From contig NZ_VTRU01000002.1 in NCBI RefSeq assembly GCF_008274625.1, positions 62,001-126,000 on the forward strand: a stretch of 64,000 nt of DNA, read 5' to 3'. Position 1 is the first letter of the stretch. Every line of letters starts with the position of its first letter. The position numbers and the translations under genes were made by a program. The notes below the pieces were generated by a model. That model was not told the origin of the DNA, made no database searches, and saw nothing but the letters and a program-made list of their open reading frames with translations. Source of the DNA: Chryseobacterium panacisoli. GTDB lineage: Bacteria > Bacteroidota > Bacteroidia > Flavobacteriales > Weeksellaceae. Shown one piece after another: positions 33,097 through 41,685 of the stretch.

Positions 33097-33494
33097 GGTT
33101 AAATTAGTTTATTGAATTTTAAAATTACTTATCAGATTGTTATATAAAATTGATTTTTATTATCAAAATATATTATTCTGCGTAGTTTTTTAGTTCATTC
33201 AAAAATAAATATTAAACCAATATATCCATACTATTTGAATAAATTTGTAATAATTCTAAATAGATTTCTTTTGATTGAAGTAAAAATGCTATTTCATCAA
33301 TATGGGAATGAAAATAAAAATATAACATATTATTTTTTATAATAAAAGATTTATAGGGGGAGGACTCTAATCCCGGACAACTCTGTTTTACTATATTATT
33401 CTAACTGGATATGGTTACATCTTGGCGTTTTTATTTAATTATAAAAAAAGCCTACCCCCTAAGGATAGACTTTTAACTGAAAATAAAAAATAAA
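33097..33494. other. AT-rich intergenic region upstream of the RiPP locus
   Basis: Nearly 400 bp with no ORF I would defend. A terminator-like hairpin for the protease gene lies at 33446-33474. A TTTG box is present near 33173 but no proper -7 box goes with it. Confidence 0.5.
33446..33474 (-). terminator. Terminator of the trypsin-like protease gene
   Basis: Imperfect stem (AAAAGCCTACC against GGATAGACTTTT) just past the stop codon; strong T-run on the reverse strand (complement of 33443-33449). Confidence 0.6.
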
Positions 33495-34505
33495 TTAAGG
33501 ATGTTCATTTCTTGCTCTGATGACCAGATTGACTAAATCTGAGCCGCCACTTGCAAAATTATCGCTTGGGTTGTGGGCACTTTGAGTAGCCACAGCATAC
33601 GGAGAGCCATCCCAATATCCCCAGAAAGGGCCTCCGCTTTGTCCAGGCCATATATCTGCTTTATGGCTCATGCTTTCGTTGTCATCAGCACTCCAGAAAT
33701 CTCCATCCAGAGCGATTCCTGTTTGGTATGTTGGTCTTTGAGTTCCTGTAAGGTCTCCCGGATATCCGGCGTGAGTCCAGTAAGCTCCTCCATCCCAAGA
33801 GTCGGAATAAGATTTTGAGCCTAGCCATCCTGTGCTGTTTCCGATAGGTCTGTCTAATACAATGACTACATAATCGTATTGTATTTCTGTTGAATCAATA
33901 GAAGGACCTGCTACTTTATACTTGTAATACGTTAATGTACCCCAGGCTGTTCCGTAAGGAGCGCTTCCGTTGTAATACATTGGCGTGAATTTCAGCCATC
34001 CTGTAGTATTATTGGGCTGCCAGTCTACAATATGGGAACAGGTTAGAAGGTGTCTTGGACCAATCATTACTCCGCTTCCTGAACCCAGAGAACTTTCCAC
34101 TCTTCCTACACATCTCCACGGATATGCTGTAGAGTTATATACTTTTCTTTGATCTGCTCCAAAAATAGTTCTTGCATTTTCAGCATTCAGGAAAGAATCT
34201 CTTTCAATAAATTTAGGTTTACGGTCTTTTTTAGGTTCCAGTTTCGGATTGTATTCAAAATCAGAATGAGTAGGGTAGAAATGGTCAGTTTCCAAAGATC
34301 GGTTTTCTGCTGTTTTTTCATCCATAGGCATTCCTATTGTTTTCATTCCTTTAGGAAAAGATCTTCCGTTGATGGTTTCCATAGCGGGAGCCTGCTTAAA
34401 TAATTTTTCAACAGTTTCTGGTTTTTCAGTTGATTTTGCTTTAACAGTTCTAAGTCTTAAAACTTCTTCTGCTGTCATTGGGTTGTTGTTTTCAATTTTA
34501 GACAT
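33495..34505 (-). CDS. Trypsin-like serine protease without signal peptide
   Basis: 336 residues. The first ~125 residues are charged and have no signal peptide, unlike most secreted trypsin-like enzymes. The catalytic core has Gly-Ser-rich GSGSGVMIGPRHLLTCSHIV (His158), an acidic motif QYDYVVIVL (Asp211) and the nucleophile WPGQSGGPFWG (Ser290), closest to V8/Glu-type serine proteases. The N-terminal region could be a pro-segment or adaptor. It lies 74 bp downstream of the caspase gene and shares a leader element with it. A regulatory or cell-death role is suggested by the pairing, not shown. Confidence 0.85.
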   Translation of the reverse strand: MSKIENNNPMTAEEVLRLRTVKAKSTEKPETVEKLFKQAPAMETINGRSFPKGMKTIGMPMDEKTAENRSLETDHFYPTHSDFEYNPKLEPKKDRKPKFIERDSFLNAENARTIFGADQRKVYNSTAYPWRCVGRVESSLGSGSGVMIGPRHLLTCSHIVDWQPNNTTGWLKFTPMYYNGSAPYGTAWGTLTYYKYKVAGPSIDSTEIQYDYVVIVLDRPIGNSTGWLGSKSYSDSWDGGAYWTHAGYPGDLTGTQRPTYQTGIALDGDFWSADDNESMSHKADIWPGQSGGPFWGYWDGSPYAVATQSAHNPSDNFASGGSDLVNLVIRARNEHP

Positions 34506-34531
34506 GATTATTATTTTTAATCTAGTGTATT

Positions 34532-34563
34532 CCTACTCTTTTGATGGCTTTTCGGATTCCGCC
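34532..34563 (-). promoter_or_regulatory. Leader element upstream of the protease gene
   Basis: On the reverse strand GGCGGAATCCGAAAAGCC is followed 6 nt later by AGAGTAGG, 27 nt before the start codon. The same layout occurs upstream of the caspase gene at 35447-35477. Outer GGC...GCC bases could pair as a short hairpin. Confidence 0.5.
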
Positions 34564-34578
34564 GGTAATGGTTTATGA

Positions 34579-35424
34579 TTAAGTAAATATTTTTTGTGAA
34601 AATTCTGCTGTGATGCTTTCCGTTTGATTAATCTGGGCTGCTCCCATAGCCGCCAATGCAATAGCAACCTGCTTATCAAGTGTTTTTCTGACAATACTGC
34701 CATTGGTAGCGCGTAAAATTTTACAGAAATGATAGGTGAAATATCCTCGTATCTGTCCGCTGATATTGCCTTCCATAGACACCTGGTTGTCTTTTGCTGC
34801 GGCCCATAACGTATGATTCATTCCGGCAACAGGGATAAGTGCTTTCGTGAGAACAGTTGATTTTTTTGAATTCTTAGACGATTCCATTTCACTGGCATAG
34901 GTCAGATAAAATTCATCTTCAAGCATAGGAGGAATATAACGGGCGGTTTCGTTGAGAAAATCCGCTTCCAGTCCCAGATCCATTTTTCGGGTTCCTGTTC
35001 CGGAATAACAGCAGTCGAAGATGACTTCCATATTGACTCCGGCTTTAAGTTTACCGAGAACGGTTTTAAAATCATCATCACGAATGACACCGTTATTGGC
35101 ATAATCGTGCGGGCAAATGGCTTCATCCAGACCGTCCAGTTCCAGATCCGATCCGATATTAGCCACTCTGGTTCCGTGTCCCGAATAATAAAAAACAAGA
35201 GAATCTCCTTTTACACTTGTGCTGATCATGGATTTCAGATAGTTTAATATATTCGCCCGTGTTGCATTTTGATTGGTCAGAATTTTAATCTTTGCCGGAC
35301 TAAAACCACAGATTACCAATGTATTTGCCATATCTCTCGCATCATTTACACAACCATTAAGATCCGGACCTCCGTATCCGATGGGTGCATAGTCATTAAT
35401 ACCTACGATAAGTGCTTTTTTCAT
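34579..35424 (-). CDS. Metacaspase-type caspase-family cysteine protease
   Basis: 281 residues, no signal peptide. Peptidase C14 p20-like domain: entry strand ALIVGINDYAPIG, catalytic His83 in YYSGHGTR, then EAICPHDYAN and the catalytic Cys139 in IFDCCYSGTG. The C-terminal ~130 residues hold the p10-like half (WAAAKDNQVS, GYFTYHFCKIL). Such enzymes cut after basic residues; they occur in bacterial death and defence contexts. It is likely co-transcribed with the trypsin-like gene, behind a GGGAAAACACC operator candidate. Confidence 0.9.
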   Translation of the reverse strand: MKKALIVGINDYAPIGYGGPDLNGCVNDARDMANTLVICGFSPAKIKILTNQNATRANILNYLKSMISTSVKGDSLVFYYSGHGTRVANIGSDLELDGLDEAICPHDYANNGVIRDDDFKTVLGKLKAGVNMEVIFDCCYSGTGTRKMDLGLEADFLNETARYIPPMLEDEFYLTYASEMESSKNSKKSTVLTKALIPVAGMNHTLWAAAKDNQVSMEGNISGQIRGYFTYHFCKILRATNGSIVRKTLDKQVAIALAAMGAAQINQTESITAEFSQKIFT

Positions 35425-35446
35425 TGTATTAGTTTTAAAAATTTTC

Positions 35447-35477
35447 CCTACTCTGTTTCGGCTTTTCGGGTTCTGCC
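35447..35477 (-). promoter_or_regulatory. Leader element upstream of the caspase gene
   Basis: GGCAGAACCCGAAAAGCC followed 5 nt later by AGAGTAGG on the reverse strand, 23 nt before the start. It differs from the protease copy at two positions in the 18-nt block. Confidence 0.5.
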
Positions 35478-35531
35478 TTTCTGCGTTTTTTTCTATGACA
35501 AAATTCCATCATTCTTAAAGACAAAAACAGA

Positions 35532-35570
35532 GGAGAAAACCGTATTTTGAAAAAGGGAAAACACCTTTTT
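35532..35570 (-). promoter_or_regulatory. Candidate operator of the caspase gene
   Basis: On the + strand GGAGAAAACC (35532-35541) and GGGAAAACACCTTTTT (35555-35570) put two GAAAAC cores 22 bp apart. GGGAAAACAC also lies upstream of the neighbouring two-component operon. Confidence 0.5.
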
Positions 35571-35600
35571 AATTGTATATGAGATTGTTATGAATTAAAA

Positions 35601-35627
35601 ATCCGGCAGCTTTTCAAGCTGCCGGAT
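35601..35627 (-). terminator. Terminator of the lipoprotein/two-component operon
   Basis: 12-bp perfect stem ATCCGGCAGCTT/AAGCTGCCGGAT with a 3-nt loop; T-run on the reverse strand. It lies 68 bp after the response regulator. Confidence 0.9.
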
Positions 35628-35694
35628 ACGTAAAAAGAATGTAAAGATGTTTATTTTATAGTATTGAAATAAGATTAAAAATGAGAATATTCAA

Positions 35695-36339
35695 TCAACA
35701 CAGATCATGTTTCAAAGCAAAAAGTACCAGACCTGCTCTGTTTTTTATATCCAGCTTTACAAAAACCGAATCTCTGTAGCCGTCTATTGTTTTTGGGCTC
35801 AGGCACATTTTATCTGCTATTTCTTTGTAAGTGAGTTCACTGCAGGCCCATTTTATAAATTCTTTCTCTCTGTCTTTAAGTTCAGAAAGTAAGGATGCAT
35901 TTTTCATTTCCTCCGTTTTTACTTTCAATAATTTCTGAGCTACAAAATCAGTATAGAAACTCCCTTTTTCAAATACGGTGTCTATGGCCTGGAAAAGTAT
36001 AGAAGGCTGCATGTCTTTCAGTAAATATCCTTTGGCTCCTGCCTTCAGCATTCTGATAAGAACTCTTTCATCATCATCCATGGTCAGGGCAATGACTTTG
36101 ATGTCAGGATAATGTTCGGTAAGCCATTCTGTAGTTTCTATACCGTTTTTATAAGGCATATTAACATCCATCAGTACTACCGCGGGTAATTCAGAAGCTT
36201 TTTCCACACCTGCAATAAATTCTTCTCCGTTGGGATGATTCATAATTACCCGATATTGAGTGTTTTCTGTGATCATATTTTCCAAGGCTTTGGAAATTAA
36301 AGTATGATCATCAACGATCGCTATGGGGATAGTTTTCAT
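35695..36339 (-). CDS. NarL/FixJ-family response regulator
   Basis: 214 residues. Receiver domain with DDHTL and phospho-acceptor Asp58 in VVLMDVNMP. The C-terminal LuxR-type HTH is visible: LKDREKEFIKWACSELTYKEIADKMCLSPKTIDGYRDSVFVKL. Its start overlaps the upstream kinase by 4 nt. The likely targets are the palindromic GGGAAAACA sites listed here, one of them in front of its own operon and one in front of the caspase gene. Confidence 0.92.
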   Translation of the reverse strand: MKTIPIAIVDDHTLISKALENMITENTQYRVIMNHPNGEEFIAGVEKASELPAVVLMDVNMPYKNGIETTEWLTEHYPDIKVIALTMDDDERVLIRMLKAGAKGYLLKDMQPSILFQAIDTVFEKGSFYTDFVAQKLLKVKTEEMKNASLLSELKDREKEFIKWACSELTYKEIADKMCLSPKTIDGYRDSVFVKLDIKNRAGLVLFALKHDLC

Positions 36340-37106
36340 AATAAATTTTTATGATAGGTTATCAAAGTTTGTGTTCCTTTATTTAATTCTGAGTGTATAG
36401 AAAGCTCGGCATGAATCAGTTTTGCTCTCAGCTCCATGTTTTTTAATCCTGAGCCATCCTGAATACTGCTTGTGTCAAAACCTCTTCCGTTATCAGAAAT
36501 GCTGATGTGTAATTGTTCACAGTCATCTTCTATCTGTATAGAAACATTTTTGGCCTTGGAATGTTTCAGGATGTTGTTGATACTTTCCTGGATAATTCTG
36601 AAAAGGATCAGACCATGTTTGGGAGAAATATCAATGTCCTGTTTCTGAGTAATGAATTCTATCTTTAATAATTTCAGTTTTTTGATCCGCTGAACTTCTC
36701 TTTCAATAGATTCTGCCAGTCCGAAATGAATGATCTGTTCGGTGATCAGAGTCTTAGACAGATTTCTTATATCCTGTATACATTCTCCCAACAGTTCATT
36801 AAGTTCGATAAGGTCTTCTTTTTCGTTGTTTTTTAATTTGGGAATCAGTTGGTTTTGCCGCAGCCGGACAACCGAAAGTTTTTGCCCCAGATCATCATGC
36901 AATTCCTGCCCGATATAATTCAAGGTCTGTTCCTTCATTTCAACCTGTGAAGTGGCCAGCTCTTTTTCAAACCGCAAATCTTTTTCTTTTTGCTTTATCA
37001 GCAGCGTTGTCTTTTTCTTGATGAAAACAGCATAAATGAAGATCATTGTTAAAACAACGATGAATAAAGTAATCGTAAAGAAGATGACCAAATTATTCTC
37101 TTCCAT
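36336..37106 (-). CDS. NarL-type sensor histidine kinase (HisKA_3)
   Basis: 256 residues. One N-terminal transmembrane helix (7-29) with a very short external part, then a coiled linker and the dimerisation domain with ELHDDLGQKLS (His70). The ATPase part has GLILFRIIQESINNILKHSKA and NGRGFD. It resembles the minimal kinases that pair with LuxR-type regulators. With no own sensor domain, it may receive input from the adjacent membrane protein 37120-37764 and lipoprotein 37777-38331. Confidence 0.9.
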   Translation of the reverse strand: MEENNLVIFFTITLFIVVLTMIFIYAVFIKKKTTLLIKQKEKDLRFEKELATSQVEMKEQTLNYIGQELHDDLGQKLSVVRLRQNQLIPKLKNNEKEDLIELNELLGECIQDIRNLSKTLITEQIIHFGLAESIEREVQRIKKLKLLKIEFITQKQDIDISPKHGLILFRIIQESINNILKHSKAKNVSIQIEDDCEQLHISISDNGRGFDTSSIQDGSGLKNMELRAKLIHAELSIHSELNKGTQTLITYHKNLL

Positions 37107-37119
37107 ATCTAAAAAGGAT

Positions 37120-37764
37120 TTATCTCATTTTTTCTTGTTTGTTCCAAATTAAGCCCAATATGAGTATACCGTTACTGATCAGATTCAGCATAAATAAAAT
37201 GAAGAAATAAATAGTCTCCGAAACAGTAGCTCTGAAAAAAAGTATCGGAATGCTTCCAATAAAAAAGATCAGTAAAGCCACTGATATCCAGAATGGTAAA
37301 TAGCTTTTGATATCCAGTATTTTATCAGAATTAAAGGTTTGATACAGGAACAAAATAATTGAAAATAATAACAGAAGAATATCTACATACAGCATATTAA
37401 AAGAAAAATGATGAAGCAGATCATCTTCCGTGGAAAACATTACAGCAATATTGAGGACAAAAAGAACCAGGATTATTACCTGTATCTTTTTGAGCAGCGG
37501 AACATACAATAATTGATAATAATAAAATAAATACAAAAAGAATACGATCATTAAAAAACCAATTACATAAAATATGTCCGTAGGCAGATTGGTCAGGTCG
37601 TAGTAGAAATAACAGAAAATATCAATCAGGGAAAACAACAGATATCCAATAATAAAAAATAGGTTCTCCTTTCCGGTTTTTCTATATTTTATGACCATTA
37701 AAAATATCACTATGATGGATAGGATCATCGATATCTGTTTCCCTGTTTCAATATTCCAGTTCAT
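37120..37764 (-). CDS. Multi-pass membrane protein in a two-component operon
   Basis: 214 residues, mostly hydrophobic, about seven transmembrane helices and short loops. It contains no recognisable catalytic motif. Aromatic-rich segments (YYDLTNLPTDIFYVIGFLMIV, FLYLFYYYQLLY) resemble 7TM sensor-type modules. The gene lies 13 bp ahead of the kinase, so it may be a sensory component. Confidence 0.65.
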   Translation of the reverse strand: MNWNIETGKQISMILSIIVIFLMVIKYRKTGKENLFFIIGYLLFSLIDIFCYFYYDLTNLPTDIFYVIGFLMIVFFLYLFYYYQLLYVPLLKKIQVIILVLFVLNIAVMFSTEDDLLHHFSFNMLYVDILLLLFSIILFLYQTFNSDKILDIKSYLPFWISVALLIFFIGSIPILFFRATVSETIYFFILFMLNLISNGILILGLIWNKQEKMR

Positions 37765-37776
37765 AATTTGTGTTTT

Positions 37777-38331
37777 TTAAGGCATTGTTCCTGACAGCGT
37801 TTTGGGTGGAGGTGCCAGGTTGGTCATATTCATAGATTCTATGGATGGTACGTCTGTATTTTCCTCGGTAGACGCCGTTCTGGCCATCGCATTGTCACTT
37901 TTTCTTTTTTGGGAGGTAGGAACTAAAAATATGGTTTGATAGCCCGCATATTCCGGTTTTGCCATTCTGTTTTTAGGATGATTCATAGGGTATTTTCCCA
38001 TATAGATCCTGATTCCCGGATTTTTTAATTTTTGTTTTTTTGCGTTTTCTTTTACGTATTTAATATATCCTTCCATATCTTCCAGTGAAAACCAGTACCA
38101 TCGGGAATCTGGTTCACCATTTCTGTATTTCATGAGAATTTCATGATTGGTCCTGGTGTATTCATCAAAAAGGACCCGGCCTTCACGGTAGCTGATCAGC
38201 TTCTTTTTATAACTGTTGCTAACGGGTTCTTTAGGAGGTTCGGAGCAGCGGGTGCAGCTTAACAAACAGAGCGTTAGAACAAATGCTGCACAAAGCAAGC
38301 TTAAAGTCTTAGTAAAAAAGGAAGTTTTCAT
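37777..38331 (-). CDS. Hypothetical lipoprotein, first gene of the two-component operon
   Basis: 184 residues. Signal peptide with LLSC lipobox, lipidated Cys26, followed by a second Cys (TRC). The middle has RYREGR and RTNHEILMKYRNGEPDSRWYWFSLEDMEGYIKYV, and a basic/aromatic stretch, with a Pro-rich end. No family recognised. First in the operon, preceded by the GGGAAAACAC palindrome at 38390-38405. Confidence 0.65.
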   Translation of the reverse strand: MKTSFFTKTLSLLCAAFVLTLCLLSCTRCSEPPKEPVSNSYKKKLISYREGRVLFDEYTRTNHEILMKYRNGEPDSRWYWFSLEDMEGYIKYVKENAKKQKLKNPGIRIYMGKYPMNHPKNRMAKPEYAGYQTIFLVPTSQKRKSDNAMARTASTEENTDVPSIESMNMTNLAPPPKTLSGTMP

Positions 38332-38389
38332 TTTTATGGTTTTTAATTTTATGGAACAAAATTAGCTAACGGCACAACTATAAAAAAGA

Positions 38390-38405
38390 GGGAAAACACT
38401 GTTTT
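38390..38405 (-). promoter_or_regulatory. Palindromic candidate operator of the two-component operon
   Basis: GGGAAAACACTGTTTT contains AAAACA-C-TGTTTT, a 6-bp inverted repeat with 1-nt centre, 59 bp upstream of the lipoprotein start. Confidence 0.5.
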
Positions 38406-38543
38406 TTTATTCTTTACTAAATTTACGACTTTTTGGTATTCAGTTGAAAATGAATGATTGATTTGTTTTTATTTTAAAAAAATATATTAATTATGATTAT
38501 TAAAATAGTAATATGTTTTTGGTTCCGAAACTATGTATAAAAA

Positions 38544-38573
38544 ACAGGACCGGAAATCTCTTCCCGGTCCTGT
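38544..38573 (-). terminator. Terminator of the universal stress protein gene
   Basis: 10-bp GC-rich stem ACAGGACCGG/CCGGTCCTGT with an A-run on its left, which is a T-run on the reverse strand. Confidence 0.85.
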
Positions 38574-38651
38574 CAAACAAGATTAAGTGTAAAATTTAGC
38601 CCTTAAAGGCAAAAAGGATAATTCAAAATGTGAACAGATTTTTATTGATTC

Positions 38652-39476
38652 TTAATCTATGTTTAGGGGAATTGATAGTAATGGTACTTTATTTTTATAA
38701 GCCATAATAGCTGTTTTACTTCGATGGAACAGAGATTCCACAAGATTGTATTTGTAGGGAACCATGGTTAAAAGGTCTGGGCCCGTCAGTCTTATTTCCT
38801 CTTCAATCGCTTTAATCACTTCAATAGATTGAATCATTTTAAAACTGTATTTAATATCATCCAGATCATACCCGGAATTCAGGTCAATATCATGAATAAC
38901 CTCAGCAAAATCCTCCAGGCTTTCACTTACATTGAATACCTCAATCTCAGCATTAAACTCATTAATGAAATAATAAATATCATTCATTGCGGTCCAGGTC
39001 ATGCTTTTGTGCGTATCATAAGCAAAAAGAATTTTCCTGATTCCTGTATATTCTATATGGGAAGGAACAATGAGTATCGGTTTTTTGAGCCGGTGAATAG
39101 CTCTTGTTACACTGTTGCCCAAAAGCTTTTGTTCAAGAGTTTTTTCTGCCATTCCCATCACAATAAAATCACATTCGTGAAGATGTATGCAGTTTTCAAG
39201 CTCCTCAATGAAATTGCCGGAAGCCAGATGATATCCGGTTTCTATAGCATAAAGCGCCGCAAGTTCGGCTGCCTTGTCGTCAAGCTTTTTCTGATTTTTA
39301 AGCGTTTGGGTGTAGAAGAAATCAGCCGAAACCTGTGCGTTCAAAGCATGAATGGACACGGTTTGAAGATTAAAAAGTAGAATCCTGTATTTATTCTCTT
39401 TAGCCATAGAGGCTGCATAATGAGTGGCATTTTCAGCTTCGTGGGAAAAATCTGTGCAGACAATTATTGTTTTCAT
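38652..39476 (-). CDS. Universal stress protein (tandem UspA-like)
   Basis: 274 residues. The N-terminal domain has TIIVCTDFSHEAENATHYA and the ATP-binding GMAEKTLEQKLLGNSVTRAIHRLKKPILIVP. A second, more degenerate domain (ILFAYDTHKSMTWTAMND ... MVPYKYNLVESLFHRSKTA) follows. Such tandem Usp proteins respond to nutrient or redox stress. It is divergent from the LytS-type kinase gene. Confidence 0.85.
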   Translation of the reverse strand: MKTIIVCTDFSHEAENATHYAASMAKENKYRILLFNLQTVSIHALNAQVSADFFYTQTLKNQKKLDDKAAELAALYAIETGYHLASGNFIEELENCIHLHECDFIVMGMAEKTLEQKLLGNSVTRAIHRLKKPILIVPSHIEYTGIRKILFAYDTHKSMTWTAMNDIYYFINEFNAEIEVFNVSESLEDFAEVIHDIDLNSGYDLDDIKYSFKMIQSIEVIKAIEEEIRLTGPDLLTMVPYKYNLVESLFHRSKTAIMAYKNKVPLLSIPLNID

Positions 39477-39640
39477 TGTACCGGATTTAATACTGCAAAA
39501 CTATGGTATACCGGATTTCACTAATGGTAAAAATATTGTGATGTTGCATAAAATGATGATGAAATGTCTTTTTCGGGTGATGAACCGTCACATCCATTTG
39601 AACGCTGCTATTTTACGTTTCAGGTACGGTTTTGGCGGTC

Positions 39641-39671
39641 TCGTCTAAAATAGAAGATATTCGTCTAAAAT
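39641..39671. promoter_or_regulatory. Direct-repeat candidate LytTR operator
   Basis: TCGTCTAAAAT occurs twice, at 39641-39651 and 39661-39671, exactly 20 bp apart, 35 bp upstream of the kinase start. LytTR regulators bind pairs of direct repeats about two helical turns apart. Confidence 0.55.
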
Positions 39672-39705
39672 CTATTTCTATATTTACATTCATAAAATCC
39701 CAGAT

Positions 39706-40824
39706 ATGAATAGGATTTCTACAATAAGAAAAAATATAGTAAGAAATAAGAAGATTCTTTCTACCATGAAGAGAAGGCTCGTAATCTGGGCAGTAGCAGT
39801 AGTTACTTTCTGTGTTTTTTCCTATCTTATTGATCCTTTTGATCCCGTTTGGAAAGAATATTTGAACGCTCCGCTGAGGATGATTCTGGAAGATGCTACA
39901 TGGATTGTCTTTTTTTCTATTATCATCTCAGAGGTAAGTATATTTATAGACAGGACACTCAATAAACTTCTTCCCTGGAGTAACAGAACCGTAAAGCGAT
40001 TGCTCATTCAGTGTTTGATTCAGATCGTGGGAAGTGTCATGATTGTGATCATTATTAATGCCATTGTAGATTGTACCTCAGTGACATTGCCCGAAATGGA
40101 TTCCCGCAAAGAGTATACGCTTCTGGGACAATGGATCGCAACTAACATTGTAATATCGTTGATTATCAGTGCTTTTAATACCGTGGATTATTTACTTGAA
40201 AACTGGAAAAAAACAGCCGTAGAAGCAGCCCAGCACAAACTTAGGGCATCAAAACATAAGCAGGCTGCTATGGCAGCAGAACTTCAGGCTCTTAAGCTTC
40301 AGATAGACCCTCATTTTATTTTCAATAACTTAAGTGTACTGTCAGAGCTTATTCTGGAAGATCAACAGTTAGGCTATGAATATTCAGAGAAGTTTGCAAG
40401 AGTATACAGATACCTTTTGGTCAATTCCAAAAAAGATATTATTGCAGTAGAAGAGGAGCTCAAATTTTTAGAATCCTACATTTTTTTGATTGAAAAAAGA
40501 ATTGGCGAAGGGGTTATATTCAAAATAGATATTCAGGAAGAATACAGATCCAGATTTACCCTTCCGCTGTCTTTACAATTACTGGTGGAAAATGCTATTA
40601 AGCATAATCAGACTTCTAAAGCAAATCCCCTTGAAATTCATGTTTATACAAATCAGGAAGGAGAATTGATCGTCTCCAATACATTTCTGCCTCTGATCAA
40701 CAAGCCGGATTCCTCCGGAGTAGGACTCACCAATATTATTGCACGGTACGAAATCCTGGGATATCCCAAGCCTGTGATTGAAAAAACTGAAGATAAATTT
40801 ATTGTAAAACTCCCATTGATATGA
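39706..40824 (+). CDS. LytS-like sensor histidine kinase (second pair)
   Basis: 372 residues; ATG at 39706 chosen, an internal Met (residue 21) is possible. Four TM helices between 25 and 165 with no large periplasmic domain. Kinase core: LKLQIDPHFIFNNLSVL (His203), N-box LQLLVENAIKHNQ and G-box SGVGLTNIIARYEILG. It belongs to the same family as the kinase at 14665. Overlaps the response regulator by 4 nt. Confidence 0.9.
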   Translation: MNRISTIRKNIVRNKKILSTMKRRLVIWAVAVVTFCVFSYLIDPFDPVWKEYLNAPLRMILEDATWIVFFSIIISEVSIFIDRTLNKLLPWSNRTVKRLLIQCLIQIVGSVMIVIIINAIVDCTSVTLPEMDSRKEYTLLGQWIATNIVISLIISAFNTVDYLLENWKKTAVEAAQHKLRASKHKQAAMAAELQALKLQIDPHFIFNNLSVLSELILEDQQLGYEYSEKFARVYRYLLVNSKKDIIAVEEELKFLESYIFLIEKRIGEGVIFKIDIQEEYRSRFTLPLSLQLLVENAIKHNQTSKANPLEIHVYTNQEGELIVSNTFLPLINKPDSSGVGLTNIIARYEILGYPKPVIEKTEDKFIVKLPLI

Positions 40825-41585
40825 AGATTAATAAAGTTTTAATTGTTGAAGACGAAAGACCCAATGCAGACAGATTAAAAAGACTGTTGTTGAAGTTAAG
40901 ACCCCATATTGAAATACTGTCTGTGGAAGACTCGATAACCTCAACGGTACACTGGCTGGAAAATAATGTTGTTCCGGATGTTATTATGATGGATGTGCGT
41001 CTTGCGGATGGGCTCAGCTTTGAAATATTCAACAAGCATGAAGTTAAAAGTGCAGTCATATTCACTACAGCATACGATGAATATGCAGTACAGGCATTTA
41101 AATATAACAGTGTAGATTATCTTCTGAAGCCCATTGAAGAAGAAGAGCTGGATGCTGCTTTAAAACGCTATGAAACCTTTATGGAAGCCGTTCCGGTAGT
41201 GGGAACAGCTATTGAAGGATTATTGAATTATATTCAGCCGAAAGATTACAGAAAGCGCTTTCTCATCGCCCACAGAGATGGATATAAAACCGTTCTGACA
41301 GAAGATATCCTATACATTTATACCGAATTGGGAATCAGCAAAGCAATGCTGAATACGGGAGTGGTAGAGAATGTTCCACAAACGCTGGAAGAACTTGAAA
41401 AACAGCTGGATCCTAAATTCTTTTTCCGGGCCAACAGACAGTTTATTATTCACATCAATTCCGTAAAGCAGATTTTTAATCATTTTAATGGAAAGCTAAA
41501 GCTGGAACTGAGAAAACAGCCTGATATGGAAGTGATTGTTAGTCGGGAAAAAGCTTCTGTATTCAAATCCTGGATGGATTATTAA
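40821..41585 (+). CDS. LytTR family response regulator (second pair)
   Basis: 254 residues. Receiver domain with EDE near 10-12, Asp58 in VIMMDVRL, and Lys in YLLKPIEEEE. The C-terminal LytTR domain shows DILYIYTELGISK and FFRANRQFIIHINSV. The direct repeat at 39641-39671 may be its own site (autoregulation). An RND operon follows 236 bp downstream, beyond a strong terminator, and could be another target. Confidence 0.9.
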   Translation: MKINKVLIVEDERPNADRLKRLLLKLRPHIEILSVEDSITSTVHWLENNVVPDVIMMDVRLADGLSFEIFNKHEVKSAVIFTTAYDEYAVQAFKYNSVDYLLKPIEEEELDAALKRYETFMEAVPVVGTAIEGLLNYIQPKDYRKRFLIAHRDGYKTVLTEDILYIYTELGISKAMLNTGVVENVPQTLEELEKQLDPKFFFRANRQFIIHINSVKQIFNHFNGKLKLELRKQPDMEVIVSREKASVFKSWMDY

Positions 41586-41593
41586 TTCCATAA

Positions 41594-41644
41594 AAATACA
41601 AACGAGACTGCTTTATCTAAAAGCAGTCTCGTTTGTATTTTACT
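41594..41644 (+). terminator. Strong terminator after the second LytTR pair
   Basis: A 21-bp perfect stem (41594-41614 with 41620-41640) with a 5-nt loop, and a T-run. It may work in both directions. Confidence 0.85.
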
Positions 41645-41685
41645 CTCATTTTACCCAGAAAAGCTTTTTTTTATAAGATTTATAA

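Noticed and set aside
38829..39380. 183-residue forward ORF antisense to the universal stress protein
   Set aside because: The reverse frame has clear Usp motifs; the forward frame shows no domain and is a shadow.
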